NCBI GenBank assembly: GCA_963793675.1
Contig: CAWCBA010000002.1
Span: 744,001 to 808,000, forward strand
Length of the DNA stretch: 64,000 nucleotides
Direction of reading: 5' to 3'
From: RPQJ01 sp963793675
Lineage (GTDB): Bacteria > Pseudomonadota > Gammaproteobacteria > Steroidobacterales > Steroidobacteraceae
Positions 37,458 through 47,344 of this stretch are shown one piece after another (position 1 is the first letter of the stretch; the number at the start of each line of letters is the position of its first letter). Position numbers and translations under genes: made by a program. The notes beneath the pieces are model-generated. The model did no database searches. It saw nothing but the letters and a program-made list of their open reading frames with translations, and was not told the DNA's origin.

Positions 37458-39030
37458 CAGTGGCGGAAATGCCGCATCCCCGTGAACACCATGGCGATGC
37501 CATGCTCATCCGCGGCGGCGACGACTTCGGAATCCCGCAACGATCCGCCCGGCTGGATCACGGCCTTGATGCCGTGCTCGGCCGCCGCATCCAGGCCGTC
37601 GCGGAACGGGAAGAAAGCGTCGGACGCCATGGCCGAACCCGAGGGTTCGAGGCCGCCGTCGCGCGCCTTCATGGCGGCGATGCGCGTGCTGTAGACGCGG
37701 CTCATCTGGCCGGCGCCGATGCCGATGGTCATGCCGTCGCGCGCGAAAATGATCGCGTTCGACTTCACGTACTTGCAGACCTGCCAGGCGAAGGCGAGGT
37801 CGAGCAGTTCCTGCGCCGTGGGTGCGCGCCTGGTGACGACCTTGAAGTCCGCCGGCGCAACCATGTCGAGGTCGCGCGTCTGCACCAGCAGGCCGCCGTT
37901 GACGCTGCGCATCTCGACCCGGCTGTTGCTCGGGGTGAACGGTCCGGTGACGAGCAGGCGCACGTTCTCCTTCTTCGAGCAGACTTCACGCGCCTCGGGC
38001 TCGACCGACGGCACGATGATCACTTCGACGAACTGGCGCTCGACGATCGCCGACGCCGTCTCTGCATCCAGCGCTCGGTTGAACGCAATGATGCCGCCGA
38101 AGGCCGACGTGGGGTCCGTGCGGTAGGCGTTGTCGTACGCTGCACGGATCGTGGCTGCGACCGCGACGCCGCAGGGGTTGGCGTGCTTGACGATGACGCA
38201 CGCGGGCGCTTCGAACTGCCGCACGCATTCGAGTGCGGTGTCGGCGTCCGCCAGGTTGTTGAACGAGAGTTCCTTGCCCTGCAGTTGCGAGGCCGAACCA
38301 ACGCTCGCGCCCTGCGCGTCGCTTGCGACGTAGAACGCGGCCTGCTGGTGCGGGTTCTCGCCGTAACGCAGGTCGAGCCGCTTGCGGAACTGCAGCGGCA
38401 GCAGGTCCGGGAAGTCGGTCGCTGCGGCGCCGCCGGAGCGCACCGCCTGCGACAGGTAGGAAGCCACCATTGCGTCGTACTGTGCCGTGTGCGCGTACGC
38501 CTTGGCTGCGAGGCGGAGACGGGTGGCGTCACTGACGGCGCCGTCTTCGCGCTCCATCTCGGCGAGCACCGTGCCGTAGTCGAGCGGGTCGACCACGATG
38601 GCGACGCGGGCATGGTTCTTCGCCGCAGGCGCGCACCATCGCCGGACCGCCGATGTCGATGTTCTCGACCGCGTCCTCGAACGTGCAGCCGGGCTGCGCG
38701 ATCGTCGCGGCGAACGGGTACAGGTTGACGACGACGAGGTCGATCGCCTCGATGCCGTGCTCGCGCATGACGTCTTCGTCGGTGCCGCGCCGGCCGAGCA
38801 GGCCACCGTGGATCTTCGGGTGCAGTGTCTTGACCCGGCCGTCCATGATTTCCGGGAAGCCAGTCACCGCGGACACGTCGACTCGCCTCGATGCCTTCGC
38901 CGCGCAACAGCCTGGCCGTGCCGCCGGTCGAAATGATCTGCACGCCGCGGCGTGCCAGTTCCCGCGCGAATTCGAGCAGGCCTTCCTTGTTGGAAACGCT
39001 GATCAGTGCACGCTGGACCGGCGGGTTCAT
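37457..39030 (-). pseudogene. purH: AICAR transformylase/IMP cyclohydrolase, two frameshifts in the sequence as given
   Basis: The last two steps of IMP synthesis. The N-terminal MGS domain begins at ATG 39030 (RALISVSNKEGLLEFARELA, IISTGGTARLL). A 2-bp loss near 38880 (between GEGIEA and VSAVTGFPEIMDGRVKTLHP) changes frame. A one-base gain near 38630, between IGGPAMVR and AAKNHARVAIVV, changes it again. From there to the stop the transformylase domain is intact (LRYGENPHQQAAFY, VKHANPCGVA, SNAIIFARDGMTIGIGAGQ). As no other purH is visible and the enzyme is normally essential for purine prototrophy, sequence error is likely. The upstream fis gene is 5 bp away. Confidence 0.88.
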
Positions 39031-39035
39031 GGGCG

Positions 39036-39338
39036 TCAGCCTGCGATGCCGTAGACCCGCAGCTTCTTGCGCAGCGTGCCACGGTTGATGCCGAGAATAT
39101 CTGCCGCCCGGCTCTGGTTGCCGGCCGAGAAATCCAGGACCGCACGGAAGAGCGGCTCTTCGACTTCGCGCATGACCAGGTCGTACAGGTGACCGGGAGC
39201 GTGGCCATTGAGGCTCGCGAAGTAACTGTCGAGCGCCTGCTCGGTGAGCGAACGCAGTGGCACGCCGTGTCCGTTGGTCGGGTGGCTTGTCGGTCTCGCT
39301 TCGGACCGGGTGTTCGTTTGTTTGCTGCGCGCCGCCAT
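39036..39338 (-). CDS. fis: DNA-binding protein Fis
   Basis: A 100-residue nucleoid protein. The C-terminal helix-turn-helix reads GNQSRAADILGINRGTLRKK and the middle contains LTEQALDSYFASLNGHAPGH and VEEPLFRAVLDFS. I chose ATG 39338 because AGAGGAAG lies 7-8 nt upstream; an in-frame ATG at 39368 has no such site. It follows dusB (53 bp), the conserved gammaproteobacterial dusB-fis arrangement, and precedes purH. Confidence 0.93.
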   Translation of the reverse strand: MAARSKQTNTRSEARPTSHPTNGHGVPLRSLTEQALDSYFASLNGHAPGHLYDLVMREVEEPLFRAVLDFSAGNQSRAADILGINRGTLRKKLRVYGIAG

Positions 39339-39391
39339 TGCGGGGCTTCCTCTCTTTCTGTTCGTCATGTCGCGGCGCGGGGGAACGATCG

Positions 39392-40429
39392 TCAGGCTGC
39401 CACGGCGGCCGCGGAGTCTTCCAGCGCGTCGAAGTAGTCGCGCACCTGCGCCAACTGTGTCTCGACCGACATCGCCTGCATGATGGACTGGCGGAACGCC
39501 TGCGCGTGCGGGCGCCCTGAGCAATACCATCCGATGTGCTTGCGCGCGATCCTGACGCCGGGCTCGGGGCCGTAAAATTCGTACAGATCGCACAGGTGCG
39601 CAAGCATGATATCACGCACTTCCGCGATGGCAGGCGGCGGCTGGACCCGTCCGTGCAACAAGGCGTCGATCTCGCTGAAAATCCACGGTCGACCTTGCGC
39701 TGCGCGCCCGATCATGATCCCGTCGGCGCCGGTTGCCCGCAGCACCTCGACGGCCTTGGCCGGCGAATCGATGTCGCCATTGGCGAACACCGGAATGCGT
39801 ACGGCCCGCTTCACTGCAGCAATCGTTTCGTACTCGGCCTCGCCATTGAAGCGGCATGCTCGAGTCCGCCCGTGCACGGCCAGCGCCCGGACACCGGCAG
39901 CTTCGGCAATGCGCGCAATGTTCACGGCGTTGCGCTGGTCCGGCGCCCATCCGGTGCGGATCTTGAGCGTGACCGGGACGTCGACCGCGCGCACCGTGGC
40001 CTCCAGGATCGCCGCGACGGTGCTTTCGTCGCGCAACAGCGCCGACCCGGCATCCTTGCTGCAGACTTTCTTCGCTGGGCAGCCCATGTTGATGTCGATG
40101 ACCTGCGCGCCGGCAGCGACATTGCGCCGCGCGGCGTCGGCCATGAAGTCGGGGTCGCCACCCGCAATCTGCACGACGCGTGGTTCCGGCTCGTCGGTGT
40201 GATCCCGGCGGCGTCGGGATTCTTCGGTGTCCCACAGCCGCGGATCCGCCGCGATCATTTCACCGGCGGCGAGCGCGGCGCCCAGTCGGCGACACAGTCG
40301 CCGGAAGGGCAGGTCCGTCACGCCCGCCATGGGCGCAAGCAACGCGCGGCCCTCGAGCCGGAAGGGCCCGATGACGATGGGGGGCGGCGCGAGCCACGGC
40401 CCGCGACCGGTAGCAGCCGGCGCGCTCAC
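39392..40429 (-). CDS. dusB: tRNA-dihydrouridine synthase B
   Basis: A 345-residue FMN enzyme reducing uridine in the tRNA D-loop. Visible: LAPMAGVTDLPFR at the N-terminus of the barrel, NMGCPAKKVCSKDAGSALL with the catalytic Cys, KIRTGW, HGRTR, FANGDI and MIGRAAQGRPWIF. The GTG at 40429 overlaps the stop of the DUF3426 gene (GTGA). The 3' neighbour is fis. Confidence 0.95.
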   Translation of the reverse strand: MSAPAATGRGPWLAPPPIVIGPFRLEGRALLAPMAGVTDLPFRRLCRRLGAALAAGEMIAADPRLWDTEESRRRRDHTDEPEPRVVQIAGGDPDFMADAARRNVAAGAQVIDINMGCPAKKVCSKDAGSALLRDESTVAAILEATVRAVDVPVTLKIRTGWAPDQRNAVNIARIAEAAGVRALAVHGRTRACRFNGEAEYETIAAVKRAVRIPVFANGDIDSPAKAVEVLRATGADGIMIGRAAQGRPWIFSEIDALLHGRVQPPPAIAEVRDIMLAHLCDLYEFYGPEPGVRIARKHIGWYCSGRPHAQAFRQSIMQAMSVETQLAQVRDYFDALEDSAAAVAA

Positions 40430-41972
40430 TGCGGCGCCTGGCTCGAGGGCGGTGAGTTGCCGGCAGGCCCGGCGCACCGGACCACGCGGTTCGCATCACG
40501 CATGCAGACGTCGAGCCGGTAGCCGACGGCCTCCGAGGTGGTGCCGACGAGCGCGAGCTCCGCCTCGGTCGACGCGCCTGCGGGCAACAGTCGCGTCGCC
40601 TGGGCGGGGTCATTCAGGTATTCGGCGGGCTGGAAGTCACGCCGCGCAACGGTGCCGCCGAAGCGATCTTCGAGTTCGAGCCGCAGCAGCGGCATCGGCT
40701 GTGCGAAGGCCGCGCCGTTCTTCAGGCTGGCGCGCACTGTCATCGCGCCGGCGGAGGAGGGTGCAGATCCGTTGGCGCCCCACTGACGCAGCTCGAATGC
40801 AGCGAGGTTCCAGTTAGGCGGCAGCGGCATGCCGAGACGCGAGTAGGCCTCGCGCAACGCGGGGCCGAGCGTCGCGTCGCGCGCGAGCTGCAGGCGGTAG
40901 TGATGCGTGAGCTGCGCGGTCAGCAGCAACGCCAGCACCAGCGCGCCGACGCCCCAGGCCCAGCGCGGAGCGCTCTGGTCGGCGGCGACGGCAAGATCGT
41001 CGGCGAGCCGGTGGTCGTAGTCGCCGATCTCGAATGAATCGTCCGGTTCAGGCTCGGACGGACGGCGCCAGCGCGCCACATCCGGCATTGCGGCTGGCTG
41101 CGACATTGCACGGTCGGTGGCGCGGCGGTTGCTTCCGACTCGATGGCCGCCGCTGCCACGGCCGCGGGCCTCATCTCGAGCGGAGCGATCGGTTCGACCG
41201 ACTCCGCAACGGCTGGTTCGGAGCTGACCGATTCCGCAGCGACCGCCGGCGTGGAGTCCGCTCGGTCGTCGTCCGCCGGCTCGACCGAATCGACGGCCTC
41301 GACCTCGACCGCGGGCACGAACGCGACCTCGCTCGCGGGCACGCGGCGGTGCGAGCCGGTGATCTCTGCAAGGTGCTGTTCTTCGATTTCTCTTTCGATT
41401 TCGCGCTCGAGGAAATCCTCCTCGAACCCGTTGAAGCCCTGGCCACGCTCGATCTGGATGCGCTCGCCTTCGAGCGTGATGTCTTCGACCGATTCGGGTT
41501 CATGGACCCAGACCGGCGGGTCGTTCGCGTCGTGCTCGGGCTGGTCCTCTTCGCCTGTCTCGCCTTCCTTCAGGAATCCCACGAGTTCAGCCGAGCTGGT
41601 GTCGCCCATGAGTCCGGCGCGATCACCCGGGGATGAGGCTGTGCCGAACCTGCTCTGCCAGTCGCGTACGTCGATGAAGACCTGTTCGATATCGTCGGCC
41701 GAGAAATGGAACTCAGGCACGCCGTCGCCTTCGCCCGCGGACAGCGAGCCCCCAGCGGTTGCGCCAGCCATGCCTCCCGCACCTGTCGCGCCCGATGGGA
41801 CAGGCTCATCCAGGGCTGAGGCCGGGCCGTCGACCTGCAGCGTGTCGCTGAGTCGCGGCAAGGCATCGAACGCGCTGCCGCAACGACCGCAACGGACGGT
41901 GCCGTGTGCGGCACGCAATGCGGCCGCCGACACGCGAAAGCGCGTAAGGCATTCAGGACACTGGGAATACAT
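40426..41972 (-). pseudogene. Zinc-ribbon plus DUF3426 protein, one frameshift
   Basis: The N-terminal MJ0042-type zinc ribbon has CPECLTRF and CGRCGSAFDALPRL (two CxxC knuckles). A long acidic Glu/Asp/Ser/Val/Ala-rich linker follows (about residues 50-290), then one membrane helix (WAWGVGALVLALLLTAQL) and a periplasmic DUF3426 domain. The frame changes near 41104 between SEATAAPPTV and MSQPAAMPDVARWRR, most simply a one-base loss. The gene sits between prmA and dusB, where such proteins are common. Role unknown. The C-terminal frame alone starts at ATG 41106. Confidence 0.85.
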
Positions 41973-41983
41973 CGGTCGCTATT

Positions 41984-42940
41984 CTATTTCCGGACGGCGT
42001 CCTGTGCGCGACGGCAGCCCGTCAGCAGCCCCCATCCGTCGCGTTCCCTGGTCAGGCCGACATCAAACCACGGTCGGTAAGCGGCTGTCACGGCATCTGC
42101 CTGCTCGACCAGCAGGCCGCTCAGGGCGATTCGTCCGCCGACGCGCACCCTTGCGGCCAGCACCGGTGCCAGGTCGACCAGGGGGCCGGCCAGGATATTG
42201 GCCAGCAGCACGTCGGCCTCGGCCTGTTCCGCTTGCCGGTCGGCCGTGACCCGGACCTGGTCGAGCACGCCGTTTCGTTCAGCGTTTTCACGCGTTGCCA
42301 GCAGGGCCTGCGGGTCGATGTCCATCGCTACGGCCCGGCGCGCTCCCAGGCGCAGCGCCGCGATCGCCAGGATGCCGGAGCCGCAGCCGTAGTCGATGAC
42401 GTCCGCGCCCGCCAGCCACCGTGCAGCACCGTCGTTGCCGGTCGCGGCTCCCGAATCGAGCCATTCGAGGCAGAGCGCGGTGGTCGCGTGGGTGCCGGTG
42501 CCGAAGGCGAGCCCCGGATCGAGTTCCAGCAGGACCACGTCCGCGTCGGGCCCGATGGCCTCTGCGGCGGGACGCTGGCCGCCGGGACACACCCACAGCC
42601 GTCGCCCGAAACGCATCGGCTTGAAGTCCTTGAGCCACTCACGCTCCCAGGCGCGATCGGCGACGGACTCGAACTGGGCCTGCTCGGCGATGAGCAGGGG
42701 GTCGAGACCGTGCGTTGAACTGAGCGCGGCGCGGACTTGACCGACATCGACGTCCGCCGCAAAGACGGCACGCACGACGATCGTCGGCCAGAGCGGCATG
42801 GCGCCGGGGGCAGGTTCCAGGACCGGATCGTCGGCCGCGTCGAGCAGGGTGACGGACAGCGCGCCGAGTTCGAACAACGCGTCTTCGTACGGCTGGGGAT
42901 TGCGCGGGCCGATGTCGATGCTGAGCTGCATGAATGGCAT
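41984..42940 (-). CDS. prmA: Ribosomal protein L11 methyltransferase
   Basis: A 318-residue enzyme that trimethylates L11. The N-terminal L11-recognition domain begins MPFMQLSIDIG (compare the E. coli start MPWIQLKLNT, which decides the start at 42940). The catalytic domain shows DPGLAFGTGTHATTALCLEW, motif I VIDYGCGSGILAIAAL, VAMDIDPQAL and NILAGPL. It lies 11 bp before the DUF3426 gene. Hairpin repeat B lies 44 bp upstream of its start, and the accC gene expected next to it is 4.4 kb further away. Confidence 0.95.
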   Translation of the reverse strand: MPFMQLSIDIGPRNPQPYEDALFELGALSVTLLDAADDPVLEPAPGAMPLWPTIVVRAVFAADVDVGQVRAALSSTHGLDPLLIAEQAQFESVADRAWEREWLKDFKPMRFGRRLWVCPGGQRPAAEAIGPDADVVLLELDPGLAFGTGTHATTALCLEWLDSGAATGNDGAARWLAGADVIDYGCGSGILAIAALRLGARRAVAMDIDPQALLATRENAERNGVLDQVRVTADRQAEQAEADVLLANILAGPLVDLAPVLAARVRVGGRIALSGLLVEQADAVTAAYRPWFDVGLTRERDGWGLLTGCRRAQDAVRK

Positions 42941-42984
42941 GCGATCAGTCTAGTGCGTTTCGCGGGCTACTGGCGGCGGTCCGC

Positions 42985-43058
42985 GGGCGGTCGATCCGGT
43001 GCCTTTCCCCGAGCTTGGAAAGGCAGACACGCGCTCGGGGAAAGGCACCGGATCGACC
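42985..43058. repeat. 74-bp hairpin repeat, copy B
   Basis: A perfect 28-bp inverted repeat (outer GCGGTCGATC, middle CGGTGCCTTTCCC, inner CGAGC) around the identical loop TTGGAAAGGCAGACACGC, same orientation as copy A. It lies 44 bp upstream of prmA and marks the right boundary of the prmA block. In this copy the loop segment GGAAAGGCA can also pair with TGCCTTTCC in the 5' arm, an alternative small hairpin not conserved in copy A. Confidence 0.92.
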
Positions 43059-43087
43059 GCTTGCGAGACGGCGCCTGAGCGACCTCG

Positions 43088-43124
43088 GAAACGCAGAGCG
43101 TCGCGCTCGCGCCGTCTGCGTTTC
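43088..43124. repeat. Short perfect inverted repeat
   Basis: GAAACGCAGA and TCTGCGTTTC form a 10-bp perfect stem around a 17-nt GC-rich loop, 29 bp beyond hairpin B and upstream of the sulfotransferase gene. It may be part of the same composite element or a cryptic terminator or operator; there is no T-run. Confidence 0.5.
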
Positions 43125-43228
43125 ACGAGCTCGCACGGCGCAAGTGACGTCACGAGGCGCAGATGGAGAAATTGCTCCGGGTACCTGGCACCGGTAGTCT
43201 TGCCGCACCTCAGGGGGAGATTCTGGCT

Positions 43229-43846
43229 ATGCACGTCATCGGCGCAGGCGTCGGGCGCACCGGCACCTATTCACTCAAGCTTGCCGTCAATCAGCTCGGT
43301 CTCGGTCCGTGTCACCACATGGAAGCCGTGCTGCACGGCATCGCTGTCCAGGTGCCACTCTGGAACGACGTCCTGGCTGGACGGCCGGACTGGCAAGCCG
43401 TCTACGGTGGATTCGAAAGCGCCGTCGACTGGCCGACGGCCTGCTTCTTCCGCGAATTGAGTGCGGCCTATCCGTCGGCCAGGTTCGTATTGACCATCCG
43501 TGACCCGGAAAAATGGGCCGACAGTTTTGCGGCGACCATCTACAAGTTGATCGCCGGCAAAGACCAGGCTCCACCCGACAAGCAGGCCTGGCTTGAAATG
43601 GCTGACCGGGTCATCGCCAGGACGGGCTTTCCCGCAGGCCTGAACCAGGAAGAACTGGCCAGGGCCTACGTTGCCCACAATGAATCGGTCAAGGCAGCGA
43701 TCCCGGCCAGTCGACTTCTGGTGTACCAGGTGAAGGACGGATGGGGTCCGCTGTGCGAGTTCCTTGGCGTGCCGGTGCCGACCGTGCCATTCCCCCGCAC
43801 CAATCACCGCGCCGAATTCTGGGACCGGGTGACCGGCAAGATCTGA
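43229..43846 (+). CDS. Sulfotransferase-family protein
   Basis: A 205-residue PAPS-type sulfotransferase-like protein. The 5'-phosphosulfate loop motif is at the start (IGAGVGRTGTYSLKLAV), and the 3'-phosphate region corresponds to RFVLTIRDPEKWADSF, matching the Sulfotransfer_4-like family. I chose ATG 43229 over 43163 because GGGGGAGA precedes it and the conserved strand begins immediately. It is plus-strand inside the insertion between accC and prmA, opposite to all its neighbours. Substrate unknown. Confidence 0.82.
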   Translation: MHVIGAGVGRTGTYSLKLAVNQLGLGPCHHMEAVLHGIAVQVPLWNDVLAGRPDWQAVYGGFESAVDWPTACFFRELSAAYPSARFVLTIRDPEKWADSFAATIYKLIAGKDQAPPDKQAWLEMADRVIARTGFPAGLNQEELARAYVAHNESVKAAIPASRLLVYQVKDGWGPLCEFLGVPVPTVPFPRTNHRAEFWDRVTGKI

Positions 43847-43956
43847 CGCTGGCTGATGCCGGGTGGCCGGACTGAAAATCGGAGCGCGGCAAGCAGCAGG
43901 AGCGTGCGGTCGATGGCGCATGGAACGCTTCCGGTAACGACCGTGTGCTTACGTAA

Positions 43957-44490
43957 TTACTTGACCGTGTAGCCCTTCGGCTCGAGGCAAGCCGCGAAGC
44001 CCTTCTTGAAAAGGTCCATCTGCTGCGTCGCGGCCTGCTGCTGTTGCTGCGTGGCCTGCTGCGACGCCTGCTGCTGGTTTTTGCGGCTCTGCCGGCCGCC
44101 AGCCACGACACCAGCCGTGGCGCCGATCGCCGCGCCGTCGCTCGCGTCGCCGTTAGCTACTTCACCGATGATCGCGCCTGCCGCAGCGCCACGCGCAGCG
44201 CCTTTGAGCCTCGATCCGTCGGCCGCGGGGGCCGTTTGCGCTGACTGCGTCGCGGGTTGTGCCGGCGCGGGTGCGGGAGCCATCGGGTCGACGCCGGTCT
44301 GGCCCTTCGACCAGGCGTAACACTCTCCCTCGTCCTGACTTTGCTGTTGAACGGTCTGGCCCTTCGCCGGAAATACGACCATGCCGAGCGAGGTGGAAAT
44401 GGGCTTGGATGCCGGAGGCGTCTGTGCCTTGGCCGGTGAGGCGAGCGCGAGGAGCATTGTCGCGATGCCGATTTTCTTGATGCTGATCAT
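43957..44490 (-). CDS. Exported glycine-zipper protein
   Basis: A 177-residue secreted or envelope protein: signal peptide MISIKKIGIATMLLALASPAKA, a Ser/Pro/Ala region, then a glycine-zipper segment (AARGAAAGAIIGEVANGDAS, AAIGATAGVVAGG) and a Gln-rich stretch, ending with a cysteine-containing segment (FAACLEPKGYTVK). A second Cys (GECYAW) may pair with it. Similar proteins are outer-membrane-associated; exact function unknown. Lies 61 bp downstream of the sulfatase, probably the same transcript. Confidence 0.75.
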   Translation of the reverse strand: MISIKKIGIATMLLALASPAKAQTPPASKPISTSLGMVVFPAKGQTVQQQSQDEGECYAWSKGQTGVDPMAPAPAPAQPATQSAQTAPAADGSRLKGAARGAAAGAIIGEVANGDASDGAAIGATAGVVAGGRQSRKNQQQASQQATQQQQQAATQQMDLFKKGFAACLEPKGYTVK

Positions 44491-44551
44491 TGTGCATCTC
44501 CGAGCAAGACGAATGAGTTGGAAAAGAGAAGTCGCCAGGAACTGCGTGCCT

Positions 44552-46983
44552 TCAATCCGCCGTGGCTTTCTTTCGAGCCGCAGTCGCTCCGGCCTTTTCC
44601 GCCTCGGCCTTCTGAGCCGGCTTCATGTCGGCCACCTCGACCGTTACCCTCGGGATGTGACCGTTGAACTTCGACTTCGTTTCGGAGCCAATCGACTCGA
44701 CCACCGGCGTGCCGAGGTCGATACCGACGTCGGCGGTCTCGTCCGCGGAGAACATGCCTGCCTGCGTATTCTCGATCCGCCCCTCGCCCACCTTTTCACC
44801 ATTGACATAGAGCGTACCCAGGCCGCCCTTACCCGGACCACCGCCGTCGTAGGAAAATTCGAACTTCAGCATCGCCTTGCCAGGCACCAGCGGCTTGCTC
44901 GCCACGATGCTGGTGCGCCTGAGGCCAAGGAAGTTGTAGTCATAGGCCGGCACGCCGTCCTTGACGTACAGCGACCAACCGCCGAAGCGGCCGCCCTGCG
45001 CGAGGATCGTGCCGTTGGCCACGCCCTGGGGCACCTCCAGCTCCGCTGTGATGGTGCTGGAGCGGTTCTTCACGTTGACGAACACGCCTTCCATCATGCC
45101 GGTCATGCCTTCGGCCAGGGTCATCGAAGTGCGGGCGCCCATCAGGTCGGGCCGACCCACCGAGGCGGCATCAAGCCGCTCGAAGACCCGGTCGTCCATC
45201 GGCAGGACGTGATGTTTCTCGGCTTCCTGCAGGAACACGGCCTGCAGTTCCGCCAGCTTCTGCGGATTCTTCGTGGCAAGGTCGTTCGCCAGGCTGAAGT
45301 CCGAGCGGGTGTCGTACAGTTCCCACGCGGAGTTGTCCTCGAGCGTTCGGCGCGGCTTGGCTTCCCACGGCGCCCTGTGGATCGTGCGGGCGAACCAGCC
45401 GTCCTGGTAGATGGCGCGGTTGCCGGCGATCTCGAAGTACTGCGTGGTGTGGCGTTCCTTGGCCTTGGCATCCTCGAACGAATACACCAGGCTCGTACCC
45501 TCCATCGGGATCTGCGGCGTGCTGTTGACCACCTTTGGCTCCGGCAGGCCGATCGCCTCGAGGATGGTCGGCGCCACGTCGATCACGTGGCTGAACTGGG
45601 AGCGGATCCCGTTCTTCGCCTTGATGCCCCTGGGCCAGGACATGACCATGCCGTTGCGCGTGCCGCCGAAATCCGACGGCACCTGCTTCATCCAGCCGAA
45701 GGGCGAATCAAATCCGACGGCCCAGCCCGACGCCATGTGCGGATAGGTCTCCGGGCCGCCCCACTTGTCCATCAACTTCAGCATGTCCGGCACCGTCTCC
45801 TGCACGCCGTTGAAGTACGTGTACTCGTTGAACATGCCGTTCGCGCCGCCTTCGCCGCTGGTGCCGTTGTCGCCGGCGATGTAGACGACGAGCGTGTTGT
45901 CGGCCTGGCCAACGTCGCGAATGCCTTCAGCATGCGGCCGATCTCGTGATCGGTGTATTCCGCGTAGGCGGCGAAGACTTCGGCCTGATGCGTAAACAGA
46001 CGCTTCTCGTCGGCTGAGAGCGTGTCCCAGTCCCGGATCGTCGGCGGCTTCGGCGCGAGCTTTGTGCCCGCCGGCACGACACCCATCTTGATCTGCCGGG
46101 CCAGCGTTTCCTCGCGCATCTTGTCCCAGCCCTGGTCGAACTTGCCCTTCCAGCGTGCGATCCATTCCTTCGGCACGTGGTGCGGGGCATGGGTGGCTCC
46201 CGGTGCAAAGTAGACGAACGACGGTTTCCGCGGCGTCAGTGCCTTCTGATACTTGATCCAGGCGACGGCCTTGTCCGTCATGTCGGTCATGAAGTGGTAG
46301 TTGGGATCGTGTGGCAGTTCGACTACCGCGGTACCGTCGTACAGGAACGGCGCCCACTGGTTCGTCTCGCCGCCGAGGAAGCCGTAGAACTTGTCGAATC
46401 CCTGGCGCGACGGCCAGCGATCAAAAGGACCGGCAACGCTGGCCTCCCAGGCCGCCGTCTCGTGCCACTTGCCGAATGCGGCTGTGGCGTAGCCATTGAG
46501 TCGCAGCGTTTCAGCGAGCGGCGCGGTGGCGTTGGGAATCTGCCCGGTGGCTCCCGGCAGGCCGGTGGCCATCTCGGTGATGAAGGCCATGTTCACCGTG
46601 TGGTGATTGCGGCCGGACTTGAGCGCCGCGCGGGTCGGCGAGCACAGCGCCGTGGTGTGGAAGTTGTTGTAGCGCAATCCCTGCTGTGCCAACGAATCCA
46701 AGGTTGGCATCGTGACCGGACCACCGAACGTCGTGGGTACGCCGAAACCCATGTCGTCGATCAACACGATTACGACGTTGGGCGCGCCGTCGGGCGCCTT
46801 GACCTCGAACCGCGGCGGCACCTTGACGTTGCGCGCGTCGATTTCCTTGTAGAGGGGGCGTGCCGGCTCCTGGATCGGCAGGATCGTGCGATCGAGTGAC
46901 CCCGACTCCGCCGCGACCGCCTGCGAGGCGAGCAATACCGCCGTGCAGCACACAACCACCCGATCAAAGAACGACTTGGCCAT
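44552..46983 (-). pseudogene. Arylsulfatase-family hydrolase, one frameshift
   Basis: An exported sulfatase of about 800 residues. It has a signal peptide (FFDRVVVCCTAVLLASQAVA), metal ligands VIVLIDDMGFG, and the formylglycine signature CSPTRAALKSGR in which the Cys would be oxidised. Then come AAFGKWHE, the FAPGATHAPHH block and, after the frame change near 45914, ADNTLVVYIAGDNG and the C-terminal region to 44552. A single lost G in GCATTCGCGACG restores the frame. No formylglycine-generating enzyme lies in the window. The main cargo of the 4.4-kb insertion. Confidence 0.87.
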
Positions 46984-47080
46984 CTTTTGTCTCCCGCGCG
47001 TGTAGCTGGCGCACTTTACCCGGTTCACGCCGATGGTACGGGAAGCTTAGGCTACCGCCGTCTCGATCCAGGGGGGCTGC

Positions 47081-47233
47081 ATGTCGATTCAGGAAGAATT
47101 GCAGGGGCTCATGAATGCGATGGCCAGGGCCTATCGTGCCGCTCATCAGGAATGGACCCAGGGTGGCGGGAACAGCGAGCTCAGCGATCGACGCAGGACT
47201 GAGGCCGCACTCATTTGCAGCTGCCGGCGCTGA
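47081..47233 (+). CDS. Small hypothetical frame abutting hairpin C
   Basis: A 50-residue frame from ATG 47081 to TGA 47233, divergent from the sulfatase, with GGGGGG upstream of the ATG. The beginning MSIQEELQGLMNAMARAYRA looks like the first helix of an NTF2/SnoaL-like or similar small domain, and the rest is low-complexity and Cys/Arg-rich. The frame stops 37 bp before hairpin C. It may be a truncated gene; not recognised. Confidence 0.3.
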   Translation: MSIQEELQGLMNAMARAYRAAHQEWTQGGGNSELSDRRRTEAALICSCRR

Positions 47234-47270
47234 CGTCGCGCCACCTGCTGCCACGTGCGCCGTGTTGCAA

Positions 47271-47344
47271 GCGGTCGGTCCGGTACCTTTCGCCGAGCGC
47301 GTGTCTGCCTTTCCAAGCTCGGGGAAAGGTACTCGATCGACCGC
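47271..47344. repeat. 74-bp hairpin repeat, copy C (inverted)
   Basis: Same size and layout as copies A and B but with the loop in reverse complement (GCGTGTCTGCCTTTCCAA). Arms: outer GCGGTCGGTC paired with GATCGACCGC, middle CGGTACCTTTCGC, inner CGAGC. It has two wobbles and two mismatches in 28 pairs. Located 21 bp past the accC stop, at the left (accC) border of the insertion. Confidence 0.9.

Noticed and set aside
43163..43228. Earlier ATG (43163) for the sulfotransferase
   Set aside because: The ATG at 43229 has a GGGGGAGA ribosome site and starts exactly at the conserved phosphate-binding strand.
42985..47344. Integron attC sites as an explanation of the hairpins
   Set aside because: The size is in range, but there is no GTTRRRY core site, no integrase, and the cargo genes are multi-gene and mixed in orientation, unlike gene cassettes.
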